Shown piece after piece: positions 24,700 to 34,043 of a DNA stretch of 64,000 nucleotides. Source of the DNA: Acinetobacter sp. WCHA45 (GTDB lineage Bacteria; Pseudomonadota; Gammaproteobacteria; Pseudomonadales; Moraxellaceae); contig NZ_CP028561.1 of assembly GCF_002165255.2 (NCBI RefSeq), positions 558,001 through 622,000 of the forward strand, in the 5' to 3' direction. Under the pieces are notes generated by a model. The model made no database searches. It saw nothing but the letters and a program-made list of their open reading frames with translations, and was not told where the DNA came from. The position numbers were made by a program, and so were the translations under genes. Positions within the stretch are counted from its first letter, which is position 1, and every line of letters begins with the position of its first letter.

Positions 24700-25991
24700 T
24701 GTTAACGACTATGATAATAAAACAATCTAAGCTTGCAATATCTGTAATTTTTACTGTTATTGCAAGTACTTCGGTTGTATATGCACAAGGTTTTTATACA
24801 ATTATTGGCCCTGATGGAAGACCAATGATTATTCCTAAAAAACCAACAGAAAATGAGAATAGAACAGAACGTTCTACTCATGTTGATTCTTCGGCAGCAT
24901 CAGATAAAAATCTACCTGTTAGAAATAATGTCAATTTAAATTTACCAACAATATCAATGTCTAATCAAGATGTTGTTAAGAATACAGTTAAAATGCAATC
25001 ATCTTCAGAATCAAAATTAGCTTCTGACGTAGTTAATCAACCAAAATCTCAAAATTTTATAAATACTTCAAAAGAAATAATTGATGCAAATACGAATAAA
25101 AAGATAACACCAAAATTAAATGTTGCTAGTAAAAGTCTAACTACTATTGAGGCAGAATCATCTGCTTCATCTGCTTCATCTGCTTCATCTGCTTCATCTG
25201 CTTCATCTGCTTCATCTGCTTCATCTGCTTCATCTGCTTCATCTGCTTCATCTGCTTCATCTGCTTCATCTGCTTCATCTGCTTCATCTGCTTCATCTGC
25301 TTCATCTGCATTCATACAAGTAGATGGTATTGAATATGTGAATAATGAATATTTAGAAGATCAGGAATTTAATTTAGAGGGTAAAAAGCGCTTTTATACT
25401 ATGCCTGATGGTACAGGACGTTTAGAGACGATAGAGCGTAAAAAAGGCGTAAGTCGATCAATTTTGGATAAAATATTAAACAAATCAAACCAGAGTCTAA
25501 ATTCAATTACTTTATCTAATAATTATGTTCGTTTATCTGCACAAGATTTATCTCTGGCATTTGAGAATGATCGTTGTTTCTTAGAAAGTTATAGCAAAAA
25601 TAAAACAATCAAGAGTTTAGTTCCCGAAAAAGAAATTGGCTTATGGCCTCGGAAACCTATAAAAGAAAAATTTGAATATGAATTGGTCAAGCTTGATCAA
25701 AATATTCAATATATGCAATTTGATTCTTATGCATCTAATACTGATAAACCGACATATTATTGGCCTTTAGTGATTTTTTTAGATAAGTCTGGTTGTATAT
25801 TAGAAGGCGTGAGTGGATTTAAGAATCAGAAGATTCCAGCAACATTATTACAACATGCAGCCCTTCAAGGTGTAATTAAGATACCGCCTAAAAGTTATTA
25901 TATGATGATGACTCCATTAGCATCAGCCGTGGATGTTCCAGAGCAGGAACTTTCAAATCAAGGACAGATTAAGATTGCTGCTTTACAGTAA
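24693..25991 (+). CDS. filE: FilE-like exported protein with Ser-Ser-Ala repeat stalk
   Basis: 432 residues from the first ATG; starts at 24699 or 24711 are also possible. Signal peptide (LAISVIFTVIASTSVVYAQ), then a conserved GFYTIIGPDGRPMIIPKKP segment, a polar linker, 17 tandem Ser-Ser-Ala units, and a C-terminal domain with YTMPDGTGRLETIERKKG and YYWPLVIFLDKSGCI. The repeat looks like a flexible spacer between an anchoring part and a display part. No enzyme motif is visible. It overlaps filD and is 19 bp from filF. Annotated in Acinetobacter as a putative pilus assembly protein; unproven. Confidence 0.72.
   Translation: MVMLTTMIIKQSKLAISVIFTVIASTSVVYAQGFYTIIGPDGRPMIIPKKPTENENRTERSTHVDSSAASDKNLPVRNNVNLNLPTISMSNQDVVKNTVKMQSSSESKLASDVVNQPKSQNFINTSKEIIDANTNKKITPKLNVASKSLTTIEAESSASSASSASSASSASSASSASSASSASSASSASSASSASSASSASSASSAFIQVDGIEYVNNEYLEDQEFNLEGKKRFYTMPDGTGRLETIERKKGVSRSILDKILNKSNQSLNSITLSNNYVRLSAQDLSLAFENDRCFLESYSKNKTIKSLVPEKEIGLWPRKPIKEKFEYELVKLDQNIQYMQFDSYASNTDKPTYYWPLVIFLDKSGCILEGVSGFKNQKIPATLLQHAALQGVIKIPPKSYYMMMTPLASAVDVPEQELSNQGQIKIAALQ
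25158..25310 (+). repeat. 17 copies of the 9-bp unit TCATCTGCT inside filE
   Basis: A tandem array of 17 nine-base units (last unit ends GCA instead of GCT), encoding (SSA)17. Because the unit is a multiple of three, copy-number change lengthens or shortens the protein without a frameshift. Confidence 0.97.
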
Positions 25992-26010
25992 GCATTAATA
26001 GGATGAACCC

Positions 26011-28026
26011 ATGACAAATAACAAAATTTTCTTACCCTTTGCTTTAACGACATTAGTAGCATTATTACAAGGCTGTGGAGGCGAGAGTACAAAAATTAAT
26101 GAAGATCCAAATAAAGGGGTTAGTGGCGTAACAACTAGTACGAGTTGTACGCCTACAAGTAGTGACTGTCTACCCTTTGCCATGGATTATCCTATTTCTG
26201 GTTTAAATTTTGATTGTAGTAGCGATAAGGCAAATCACTTTGCAACTAAACTTGATTCAAATGCTGTTGGGGGAGCTTGTAAATTAGGCGACACGGCAAC
26301 TTTTTATATACAAGGTAAAGATGCTAGGAAAATTAACCTTGGTGTTGTGAAATTGGATGATATTTCCAAGATTAATGATTTAAGGTATCCAGTACCACGG
26401 CTTCGAGTCATTGATTTAGCAAGCGCATTAACAGGAAAAATGCCAACAGCACTTGATCCAAATGATGAGACTATTCGCGTAGCGATAGCATTAATAAAAA
26501 TTTTTCATAGCATTGGTCTTGAGCAAGAAGATAATGCTTTGGGGGATATTCAACCTACTCAGATTACTGACGAAAAGAAAGATCTATTATCTCAATTAAC
26601 TAAAGATATTGGTGTCGCTGAACTGAGTAATGGTTCTTACGTTGATATATTAAAGCCATGGTTAAGTGTTAGTAATGTAACAGATGAACAGGCGATGGTG
26701 CTGCTTCAGCGTCTCTTAAATTTATCTAATGCAGGTGTATGGCAAACAACAATACCTTTCTTAAAAGCGGGTACAATTACACCTTCAGTTAAGACTCCAG
26801 ATGGCTTTTTTGGTTGTAATCAATCAAATTATAATGATTGTGTAAATCCTGATAAAGGTAATGACCTTATACATTCGATGGGGGAGGTCTTTTTACTTAC
26901 AGATCGACAAGGATATACAATAGGAACAGGTCAACAATGGAGAGGTCCTGCAAGTTTTATAGAGGGTAAACTTTATCCACCATCTGTATTAATTACTAAA
27001 GTCAAAGCTCAAAAAGTACAAATTAATCCTCAAAATACGTGGTTGAATCCGATTAATCGTGAAATAAACTCTAACCAACCGCTGCGTTTTGCTTTGACAA
27101 CCAACCCATCAGAAGACTTAAAATTTAAGCAAGGTAAGTTGATTAACGGTCATACAATCCCTGGGACAGAATATGTTTATAGACTGCTATTAAATGCTAA
27201 AGATACTGACCCTGTAAATACAGCACATTTGGGGCAATGGGAGCAAGCTATAGATGGTCGAGCTTATAATGGAAGTTTAGAAATTTATAAAGCAAACCCG
27301 CCAAGTTACTTAGGTAAAGATGTTTTTAAAACTAGTACAAATGTAAAAACAAATCAAAAATATATTTTCCCTTTATATGCGACTCTAATTTTTGGTTTCT
27401 CTGATAATAGTATTCCTGACTCAGAAAAAATTAAATTAGGGATTGTAATTGACGAGAATGGTGATATCCGAACTGATATTCGTAAAAATTCTACATCTAG
27501 TGATATGTCTGGAGAGTGTGGAAAAATCCAATCTATTAATTCAGATGGGACGATCACTGATGAATTTGGAGAAACTCAATATCGTATAGGCTCTACAGGA
27601 GCAACCTCTTTTACACCTACAAGTAAATCAGTATCTGTCCGAGCAATTTTGTCTAATCCAAAATTTGGTATATTAAATGGTGCGATGTTTGGATTAAATG
27701 TTGGCGTTATTTATAACGAGACGATTAGAGCTATTGGTGGCGCTAAAATTAATATTCATAATTTATTAAGTGATGCCCCACAAAAGGAAATAACATTAAC
27801 TGACTTTACTGAGACAAGTAGTACAGTATATTGGTCAAACACTTACGCTTATTATCAGGATGTGTATGTAAATTTATACGATAGTTTGAAAGACGACACA
27901 GAGCGAAATAAGTATGTTAAACCAACAGATGAAGATCGTAAAATGGCTAAACGCTGGACTGGTCCAGTGACTATTCAACTTGCAGATCAAAATTTAAATG
28001 CTTGTAAAGCTGTTAAGACAAAATAA
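26011..28026 (+). CDS. filF: FilF-like lipoprotein
   Basis: 671 residues. Lipoprotein signal with lipobox LLQGC (Cys22), so predicted to be lipid-anchored. There is a long Asn/Thr-rich extracellular-looking body with several cysteine pairs (TSTSCTPTSSDCLPF, GFFGCNQSNYNDC) and a late NGAMFGLNVGVIYNET segment. Annotated in Acinetobacter as putative pilus assembly protein FilF and proposed elsewhere as a surface antigen; no pilus motif is visible. Last gene of the filB-F operon, followed by a terminator. No relative with known function recognised. Confidence 0.72.
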   Translation: MTNNKIFLPFALTTLVALLQGCGGESTKINEDPNKGVSGVTTSTSCTPTSSDCLPFAMDYPISGLNFDCSSDKANHFATKLDSNAVGGACKLGDTATFYIQGKDARKINLGVVKLDDISKINDLRYPVPRLRVIDLASALTGKMPTALDPNDETIRVAIALIKIFHSIGLEQEDNALGDIQPTQITDEKKDLLSQLTKDIGVAELSNGSYVDILKPWLSVSNVTDEQAMVLLQRLLNLSNAGVWQTTIPFLKAGTITPSVKTPDGFFGCNQSNYNDCVNPDKGNDLIHSMGEVFLLTDRQGYTIGTGQQWRGPASFIEGKLYPPSVLITKVKAQKVQINPQNTWLNPINREINSNQPLRFALTTNPSEDLKFKQGKLINGHTIPGTEYVYRLLLNAKDTDPVNTAHLGQWEQAIDGRAYNGSLEIYKANPPSYLGKDVFKTSTNVKTNQKYIFPLYATLIFGFSDNSIPDSEKIKLGIVIDENGDIRTDIRKNSTSSDMSGECGKIQSINSDGTITDEFGETQYRIGSTGATSFTPTSKSVSVRAILSNPKFGILNGAMFGLNVGVIYNETIRAIGGAKINIHNLLSDAPQKEITLTDFTETSSTVYWSNTYAYYQDVYVNLYDSLKDDTERNKYVKPTDEDRKMAKRWTGPVTIQLADQNLNACKAVKTK

Positions 28027-28035
28027 AAGTTAAAT

Positions 28036-28064
28036 AAAAAGACCGCGATAAGCGGTCTTTTTAT
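28036..28064. terminator. Bidirectional terminator between filF and a Nudix gene
   Basis: AAAAAGACCGC / GCGGTCTTTTT hairpin with a GATAA loop between convergent genes. Confidence 0.88.
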
Positions 28065-28613
28065 TTAACCTGTATGATCTAAACGTGTACCTAATGTTTC
28101 TAAATGAGAAGGAAATAACCCTAGTTTACGATCTGCAAAATAATGTTTTAACGTTTGTTCTACACTCGGAAATGCAAGTTCTGCCCATGGGATATCATGT
28201 TCTTCAAATAAACGGCATTCGAGACTTTCTTCTCCAGCTCCAAAAACACCATCTTTTAATTGTGCTTTAAATAGAACATAAATTTGCCCGATACGTGGAA
28301 TATTATACATACAGTATAGTTGTTCAATATCAACTTCGGCTTCAGCTTCCTCACGTGTTTCACGAGCAGCACCTTGTTCCATGGTTTCAAATAATTCCAT
28401 GTACCCAGCAGGAAGTGTCCATAGCCCATAACGTGGTTCGATGGCACGTCGACACAATAAAACTTTATTATCCCAAATGGCTAATGCACCGCAAATAACT
28501 TTCGGATTTTCATAGTGGATATTGCCACAGTGTGTACAGACGAGCCGTGTTTTATGATCACCTAGCGGGATTTTTGCTTCAGTTTGATGTCCACACGCAA
28601 CGCAAAAGCTCAT
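28065..28613 (-). CDS. Nudix hydrolase with N-terminal zinc ribbon
   Basis: About 182 residues from the Met at 28613 (MSFCVACG). An N-terminal zinc ribbon (CVACG ... CTHCG) is followed by a Nudix domain with the box running GYMELFETMEQGAARETREEAE (given in parts: GYMELFE and ARETREEAEAE). The layout resembles NADH-pyrophosphatase-like and ADP-ribose-type Nudix proteins, but the NudC-specific SQPWPFPxS motif is not seen. Substrate uncertain. It is divergent from a second Nudix gene 120 bp away. Confidence 0.82.
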   Translation of the reverse strand: MSFCVACGHQTEAKIPLGDHKTRLVCTHCGNIHYENPKVICGALAIWDNKVLLCRRAIEPRYGLWTLPAGYMELFETMEQGAARETREEAEAEVDIEQLYCMYNIPRIGQIYVLFKAQLKDGVFGAGEESLECRLFEEHDIPWAELAFPSVEQTLKHYFADRKLGLFPSHLETLGTRLDHTG

Positions 28614-28733
28614 AATTATCATCAGCTACAGAGATAACTCAGCATAACTGAATTTTGATCACTTCGCATCATGATCTATGATTGTGATTGAAATTTCAGT
28701 TATGATGATTTGTAAGGAAAATGAGAAAAAGAG

Positions 28734-29348
28734 ATGAGTCATATGGAAGAACCATCGTTAATACAGCTTTTACAACAACGGTTGCGTTTTTCCAAACGAA
28801 TCCAACAAGCTGATGCAGCGGTTTTAATTGCAATTACACAAGAACAGCAACCTAAGGTCTTACTCACACGTCGTTCAATCCATTTATCTCAACATGCAGG
28901 TGAGGTGTCTTTTCCAGGAGGAAAGCGTGATCCGAGTGATACCAGTAATATTGTAGTTGCTTTGCGTGAAGCACAAGAAGAAACAGCGCTTAATCCCTTC
29001 GATGTCAAGCTGTTAGGAGATTTACCGATACAACGTGCGCGTAGTGGTTTATCTGTGAAACCGATTGTAGGATTAATTCCCGCACAAGTAGATTTAATCG
29101 CCCAACCTACAGAGATAGATCGTATTTTTTTTGCACCATTGCAGCAGTTAATTGATGCACCACCTTTACCCTATGAAGTGCGTTTAGCTCGACAATCAAT
29201 TTATTTTCCGAGTATGCAGGTTGAAAATGAGATCGTATGGGGTTTAACCGCTCGAATGTTAGTATCATTATTTCAGTATGGGCTAGGACATCAAAAAAAA
29301 TGGCCTTTTTTAGTTAATCCTCCTCATTTTGGATTATCTAAATTCTAA
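28734..29348 (+). CDS. CoA pyrophosphatase-type Nudix hydrolase
   Basis: 204 residues. Nudix box FPGGKRDPSDTS ... ALREAQEETALNP, preceded by VLLTRRSIHLSQHAGEVSFPGG, the NuCoA signature (LLTxR...GxVSFPGG) of CoA pyrophosphatases such as NudL. These cleave CoA and acyl-CoA to phosphopantetheine and 3',5'-ADP. A possible alternative start is the Met four codons in. It is followed 33 bp later by a gamma-carbonic-anhydrase gene on the same strand. Confidence 0.85.
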   Translation: MSHMEEPSLIQLLQQRLRFSKRIQQADAAVLIAITQEQQPKVLLTRRSIHLSQHAGEVSFPGGKRDPSDTSNIVVALREAQEETALNPFDVKLLGDLPIQRARSGLSVKPIVGLIPAQVDLIAQPTEIDRIFFAPLQQLIDAPPLPYEVRLARQSIYFPSMQVENEIVWGLTARMLVSLFQYGLGHQKKWPFLVNPPHFGLSKF

Positions 29349-29381
29349 TCACGTCTTATTAAAATAGAGTAGTATTTTGTC

Positions 29382-29912
29382 ATGATGTACACATATCAAG
29401 GATTGAGCCCTAAAGCATTACATGAACCTTGGGATGGCTGGATTGCACCGAATGCAACGGTGATTGGTCAAGCTGAGTTAGGTCGCCAAGTTAGTATTTG
29501 GTTTGGTGCGGTTGTAAGAGCTGATAATGGTAAAATTCGGATTGGAAATTTCTCGAATATTCAAGAGAATGCAGTTTTACATACTGATGCAGGTATTGAA
29601 CTGAATATTGGGGATTATGTGACAGTCGGTCATCAGGCCATGTTGCATGGCTGTACGATTGGAGATAATTCTTTAATTGGTATCAATGCTGTAGTTTTAA
29701 ATAATGCGGTGATTGGTAAAAATTGTATTATTGGTGCAAATGCATTGATTCCTGAAGGTAAAGTTATTCCTGATAATTCTGTAGTGATGGGATCGCCTGG
29801 AAAAGTGATCAAAACTTTAGATGAGCAAGGCGCTGCACGATTACGCTTGAGTGCTTTACATTATGCTGAACATTATAAGAATTTTTTAGTATTGGAAGAG
29901 TTTAATTTCTAA
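29382..29912 (+). CDS. Gamma-carbonic anhydrase family protein (YrdA/PaaY-like hexapeptide repeat)
   Basis: 176 residues of left-handed beta-helix repeats (IGNFSNIQENAVLH, IGDYVTVGHQAMLHGC, IGDNSLIGINAVV). The three His of the zinc site (VLHTD, VGHQAMLH) are present. Such proteins are called gamma-carbonic anhydrases or thioesterase partners, and true activity varies. It is probably cotranscribed with the CoA pyrophosphatase and ends at a terminator at 29943. Confidence 0.85.
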   Translation: MMYTYQGLSPKALHEPWDGWIAPNATVIGQAELGRQVSIWFGAVVRADNGKIRIGNFSNIQENAVLHTDAGIELNIGDYVTVGHQAMLHGCTIGDNSLIGINAVVLNNAVIGKNCIIGANALIPEGKVIPDNSVVMGSPGKVIKTLDEQGAARLRLSALHYAEHYKNFLVLEEFNF

Positions 29913-29942
29913 TAATTACGAATTGATATAGTGCGTTTCTTG

Positions 29943-29968
29943 AGCCAAGTATATCCTTGGCTTTTTTG
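29943..29968 (+). terminator. Terminator after the gamma-carbonic anhydrase gene
   Basis: AGCCAAG / CTTGGCT stem with a TATATC loop and a T6 tail. Confidence 0.78.
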
Positions 29969-30057
29969 TATCTATAAAAAGTCAATAACTCGCTTAGGGC
30001 GCTTGAGTGGGGTATGATACTTGACGTTTTTTATCTCTTTTAAGCTAAGGTTTTTGC

Positions 30058-30756
30058 ATGAAGTTGCTTGCATTGGAAACTGCAAATGAGCACTGTTCAG
30101 TTTCATTAATTGATGATGTTCAAGAACTCTATTTTCAATTAGATGAGCGACCAAAAGCACAAACGCAAACCATTCTGCCATTAACTGAACAGGCGCTATT
30201 ACAAACTCAAACTCAATTGGCTGATTTGGCTGCAATTGCGTTTAGTCGTGGGCCAGGTTCATTTAGTGGTGTACGTATTAATGCTGCGGTTGCTCAAGCT
30301 TTGGCATGGTCACAAGATTTGCCTGTTATTCCTGTATCAAGCTTGCAAGCGTTAGCGCAAGCTGCATATCGTTTGACAGGATTACAGCAGGTGACAGCTG
30401 TTTTAGATGCACGTATGCAAGAAGTTTATATTGCTAATTTTAGTGTAGATGAAAATGGCATTATGCATGCTGTCGATGAAGAAAAATTATTAAATTATGA
30501 ACAAGCGACCGCATATCGTAAATTTACGGCGATTGGCTCAGGTTCAGAATTGATTAAGCCAAGTCAAATAGACTCGCAAGAGGCTTCCATTCTAAAAACG
30601 TCTGCAACAGAAATTCGAGCAACTGCACAAGACATTGCAACAATTGCTCGAATTTATGCTGTACAAAAAAAATGGGTTGATGCTGAGCATGCACTCCCTG
30701 TGTATTTACGTGATGATGCATGGAAAAAAATTCCAGAACAAAGTAAAGCGAATTAA
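30058..30756 (+). CDS. tsaB: tRNA threonylcarbamoyladenosine biosynthesis protein TsaB
   Basis: 232 residues of the ASKHA fold starting MKLLALETANEHCSVSL, with SRGPGSFSGVRINAAVAQ, the TsaB-specific GPGSFTGxR-like motif. It dimerises with TsaD to make the t6A37 modification of ANN-decoding tRNAs; TsaB itself lacks the metal-binding His pair of TsaD. It lies 8 bp upstream of uppP and probably shares a transcript with uppP and rsmJ. Confidence 0.93.
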   Translation: MKLLALETANEHCSVSLIDDVQELYFQLDERPKAQTQTILPLTEQALLQTQTQLADLAAIAFSRGPGSFSGVRINAAVAQALAWSQDLPVIPVSSLQALAQAAYRLTGLQQVTAVLDARMQEVYIANFSVDENGIMHAVDEEKLLNYEQATAYRKFTAIGSGSELIKPSQIDSQEASILKTSATEIRATAQDIATIARIYAVQKKWVDAEHALPVYLRDDAWKKIPEQSKAN

Positions 30757-30764
30757 GGTTAATT

Positions 30765-31586
30765 ATGGATCTTTTATTGCTATTTAAAGCAGCAATTATG
30801 GGTTTGGTGGAAGGGATTACCGAATTTCTACCGATCTCAAGTACAGGGCACTTGATTCTAGCAGGGCAGTTGCTAGATTTCTGGACGCTTGAAAAGCGAG
30901 AAATGTTTGCTGTTGCAGTACAAATTGGTGCAATTGCAGCGGTTATCTATGAATACTGGGGCAAGCTGTGGGGCGCATTAATCGGAGCACTCACAGGTCA
31001 AGAACAAGGTCGCCGTTTAAGCCTGAATTTAATTATTGCTTCTATTCCAATTGTGATTATTGGGTTGACCTTTGGTGATGTGGTAAAGGCTTATTTGTTT
31101 AATGCAGTTACGGTCGCAATTGCGCTCATTGTCGGTGGTTTCATTATTTTATGGGCTGAACGCCGCCAGCATAAAATTATAAGTCCTGAAGTTGAGGATT
31201 TGACATTCAAGCAGGCAACGCTGATTGGTTTGATTCAATGTTTTGCGTTAATTCCAGGGACTTCACGTTCTGGTTCAACCATTATTGGTTCATTATTCTT
31301 AGGTATTTCACGTAAAGCAGCGGCTGAATTTTCATTCTTCCTCGGTATTCCTGTATTGATGGGAGCTGGTTTACTGGATATGTATAAAATGCGTCATGAG
31401 TTACATAGTAATGATATGGCTATTTTAGCAGTTGGAATTATTGTTGCCTTTGTTTCAGCTTTGATTGTAATTCGTGCATTAATCCGTTATGTCTCTAAGC
31501 ATGATTTCACCGCTTTTGCTTACTACCGTATAGTCTTCGGTTTATTTATTTTGGCGACATGGTGGACAGGTTGGGTGCATTGGTAA
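30765..31586 (+). CDS. uppP: Undecaprenyl-diphosphatase UppP (BacA)
   Basis: Polytopic membrane protein, 273 residues, regenerating undecaprenyl phosphate for cell-wall and surface-polymer synthesis; overproduction confers bacitracin resistance. The conserved [15 protein letters not shown] (about 16-30) and [10 protein letters not shown] (about 163-172) motifs form the active site. Its stop overlaps the next gene's start by one base (TAATG). Confidence 0.95.
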   Translation: MDLLLLFKAAIMGLVEGITEFLPISSTGHLILAGQLLDFWTLEKREMFAVAVQIGAIAAVIYEYWGKLWGALIGALTGQEQGRRLSLNLIIASIPIVIIGLTFGDVVKAYLFNAVTVAIALIVGGFIILWAERRQHKIISPEVEDLTFKQATLIGLIQCFALIPGTSRSGSTIIGSLFLGISRKAAAEFSFFLGIPVLMGAGLLDMYKMRHELHSNDMAILAVGIIVAFVSALIVIRALIRYVSKHDFTAFAYYRIVFGLFILATWWTGWVHW

Positions 31587-32395
31587 TGCAGATGATCTGT
31601 TGGTATCAGGCGGAGTACGCGGAGCAATTTCAAAAACTTCAAACCCGTTTAGCAGGTTTGAATGTTGAATTAAAAGGTCAAATCGTTGAAAAAGTGAATG
31701 CGCGTTTCCTTCGTCTGAATCCAGAAATGGCTTTGGTTTTAGATGAGGATGGACTCAGTCTGGCTGCGAATGGGATGAAAATGCAACCGGATTGGCGTGC
31801 TGAAATTCCTCGTTTAAAACGAGCCAGTCTGAAATCCGAAATGATCGCAAGAGCATGTCAGTTGGGTGAAAAACCTAATTTAATTGATGCAACAGCTGGC
31901 TTAGGCCATGATAGTTTATTGATGGCTTATTTGGGTGCTGATGTGCGTTTAATTGAACGTCATCCCATCCTATTTGTATTATTAGAATATACCAAAGCCC
32001 AAGCAGAACGAGATCCTTTTCTGCAATCTGTTATGCCACGGATTCAACTCATTTATGCTGATTCAACTGATTATTTACATGGATTAAAGCAGCGAGATGA
32101 ACAGATCGATGTCGTTTATTTAGACCCGATGTTCCCACAGCGAGATCAAAACCACCAAGCACAAAAGAAACAGGCACAGGTCAAAAAGCAAATGCAATTA
32201 TTGCATATGTTATTACCTGAAGATGGTGAAATGGATTTAGGTGATGAATTACTGCATCTTGCCAGTAAAATCGCTAAGCGCGTTATTGTAAAACGACCAC
32301 GACATGCTGTTTATTTGGCTGATCAAACTCCAGATCATCAATGGCTAGGTGATGCTTGTCGTTTTGATGCATATTTTCCCAAAAGTTCAACTTAA
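31586..32395 (+). CDS. rsmJ: 16S rRNA (guanine1516-N2)-methyltransferase RsmJ
   Basis: About 269 residues from the ATG at 31586, which overlaps the uppP stop in TAATG; a longer frame from 31559 is unlikely. The SAM-binding motif I is [20 protein letters not shown] (19-20 residues), and the catalytic YLDPMFP matches Rsm[15 protein letters not shown] lies in the substrate region. The product methylates G1516 of 16S rRNA in the 30S head. The start choice follows the translational-coupling pattern. Confidence 0.9.
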   Translation: MQMICWYQAEYAEQFQKLQTRLAGLNVELKGQIVEKVNARFLRLNPEMALVLDEDGLSLAANGMKMQPDWRAEIPRLKRASLKSEMIARACQLGEKPNLIDATAGLGHDSLLMAYLGADVRLIERHPILFVLLEYTKAQAERDPFLQSVMPRIQLIYADSTDYLHGLKQRDEQIDVVYLDPMFPQRDQNHQAQKKQAQVKKQMQLLHMLLPEDGEMDLGDELLHLASKIAKRVIVKRPRHAVYLADQTPDHQWLGDACRFDAYFPKSST

Positions 32396-32597
32396 CTTTC
32401 ATCCAAGTGATTGTTTAGCTTAGGTGAATGCTCGGTAAAGATTTGTGATATAGTGCAAAAGCATGATTGATAAAAAATTCTTGTCGAGCTTAAATGAAGG
32501 AAAGACATTGTTCCTTTTAGGAAAAGTCATATTCATTTGATAAAAGATAGACATATTTTCAATCTAAGCTTGAAAAGAGAAATACCCGAAGAACTTT

Positions 32598-34043
32598 ATG
32601 ATCGACCTCAAACCTTCCATTAATATCTGGCATGATTTTAAAAGTAACCAAATTGCTGGAATGTGGTTGTTCCTTGGGTCTCGACGTTCCTTACAGATTG
32701 TTCATCCATCAATTACCCAGCTCATTATTTGGGGTATTTTAGGTGGTTGTACCAACTCACTTTATAGCTGGTTGGTGGCAGGGCAAATTGGTGAGTTCAA
32801 CCCTCAAGGTTTGATTGGTTACGCACTGTGGCCTTTTATTGCCTTAATTGTGGGGATTTTCCTTTCGCAACGCATGAACCAAGCCCGTTTAATGCTTGTA
32901 CCTGCATTATTATGGTTAGTGCTTGATACCAATATCTTATTATTACAGTGTTTGATCCAATATTTAGGTTCAAATGGCTATCTAAATTTCATTCCCGATT
33001 CAATCTATAATGGTTTCTTACCACCATTATTTGTTGGACTATTTGTTTGGCAAAGTCTGGCTGTGATTTGGGTATTTTCACGGGCATTAAATTGGCCGTG
33101 GTGGGAGCGTGCTTTAGTTTTTATTGCGACTATTGCAACCATGGTGGTTTGGCAGCTTTCGGTAAAAGATCAACCGATTTGGAAAGTTGAAGAAACACCA
33201 CCAAGTTTTGCTGAAGATGCTTTTTATGCGCAAAGTCATGTGTTGGACAAAGCTTTAGATCAAATCCAATATGGTGATATTGCGAAAAGCCATTGGTATT
33301 TTATGGGCGTAGCTGGGGATAGCTACGCTGATGTTTTCAAATCTGAAATTGAGCGCATTAGAGAGCAATTTGATACTCGTTTTGGAACGTTTGGACGTTC
33401 CATTATGTTGATTAATAATCCTGCGACACGTTTAGATGTTCCAATTGCGTCTAAAACCAGTATTGAGTTAGCGTTGCGTCGGATTGGTCAGCAGATGAAC
33501 CGTGATAGCGATGTATTATTTCTTTATATGACATCCCACGGTGAGCGTAATCATTTTGAACTCGAAAATGCACCATTAGAGTTAGGGCAAGTCGACCCGA
33601 AATGGCTACGTGAAACGCTCGATAAATCAGGTATTCGTTGGCGAGTGATTGTAATTTCAGCGTGTTATTCAGGAAGTTTTATTCCAGCATTACAGTCACC
33701 TGAAACCTTAATTATTACTGCTTCAGCCGCAGATAAAACCTCTTTTGGTTGTAATAATGAAGCGGATTACACTTATTTTGGTCGTGCTTTCTTCGATTTG
33801 GCGATGCGTGAACAATCCTCAATGAAAAAAGCATTTGATCAGTCTAAACAAACTGTGACACAGTGGGAAACAGCTCAAGGATTTGAACCATCCGAGCCGC
33901 AATGGGCTATCGGTCGTAACATGGAATTGATGTTGCCACAACTTGAGCCGTATTTATTCCCAACGCAAAATATCACAACAACAGACATTACAAAAACACA
34001 GGATAATCAACATGCAGCTACTGCAAAAAAATCGTTGTTTTGA
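32598..34043 (+). CDS. Membrane-anchored C13 (legumain-like) peptidase
   Basis: 481 residues. The first ~190 carry several hydrophobic helices (segments near 41-60, 75-90, 98-125, 140-160, 172-188), followed by a peptidase C13 domain with the dyad His314 in LYMTSHGERNHF and Cys356 in VIVISACYSGSFIPAL. The catalytic domain is C-terminal and probably periplasmic (inference). C13 enzymes cleave after Asn/Asp; bacterial roles are poorly known. The coding region runs 32 bp into fghA. Confidence 0.85.
   Translation: MIDLKPSINIWHDFKSNQIAGMWLFLGSRRSLQIVHPSITQLIIWGILGGCTNSLYSWLVAGQIGEFNPQGLIGYALWPFIALIVGIFLSQRMNQARLMLVPALLWLVLDTNILLLQCLIQYLGSNGYLNFIPDSIYNGFLPPLFVGLFVWQSLAVIWVFSRALNWPWWERALVFIATIATMVVWQLSVKDQPIWKVEETPPSFAEDAFYAQSHVLDKALDQIQYGDIAKSHWYFMGVAGDSYADVFKSEIERIREQFDTRFGTFGRSIMLINNPATRLDVPIASKTSIELALRRIGQQMNRDSDVLFLYMTSHGERNHFELENAPLELGQVDPKWLRETLDKSGIRWRVIVISACYSGSFIPALQSPETLIITASAADKTSFGCNNEADYTYFGRAFFDLAMREQSSMKKAFDQSKQTVTQWETAQGFEPSEPQWAIGRNMELMLPQLEPYLFPTQNITTTDITKTQDNQHAATAKKSLF

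Noticed and set aside
25158..25310. Possible CRISPR array
   Set aside because: Units are contiguous 9-mers with no spacers, in frame within a coding gene; it is a coding tandem repeat.
25049..25315. Minus-strand open frame of repeated Asp-Glu-Ala (DEA) opposite filE
   Set aside because: It is simply the complement of the 9-bp repeat in filE; it has no ribosome site and no independent protein character.
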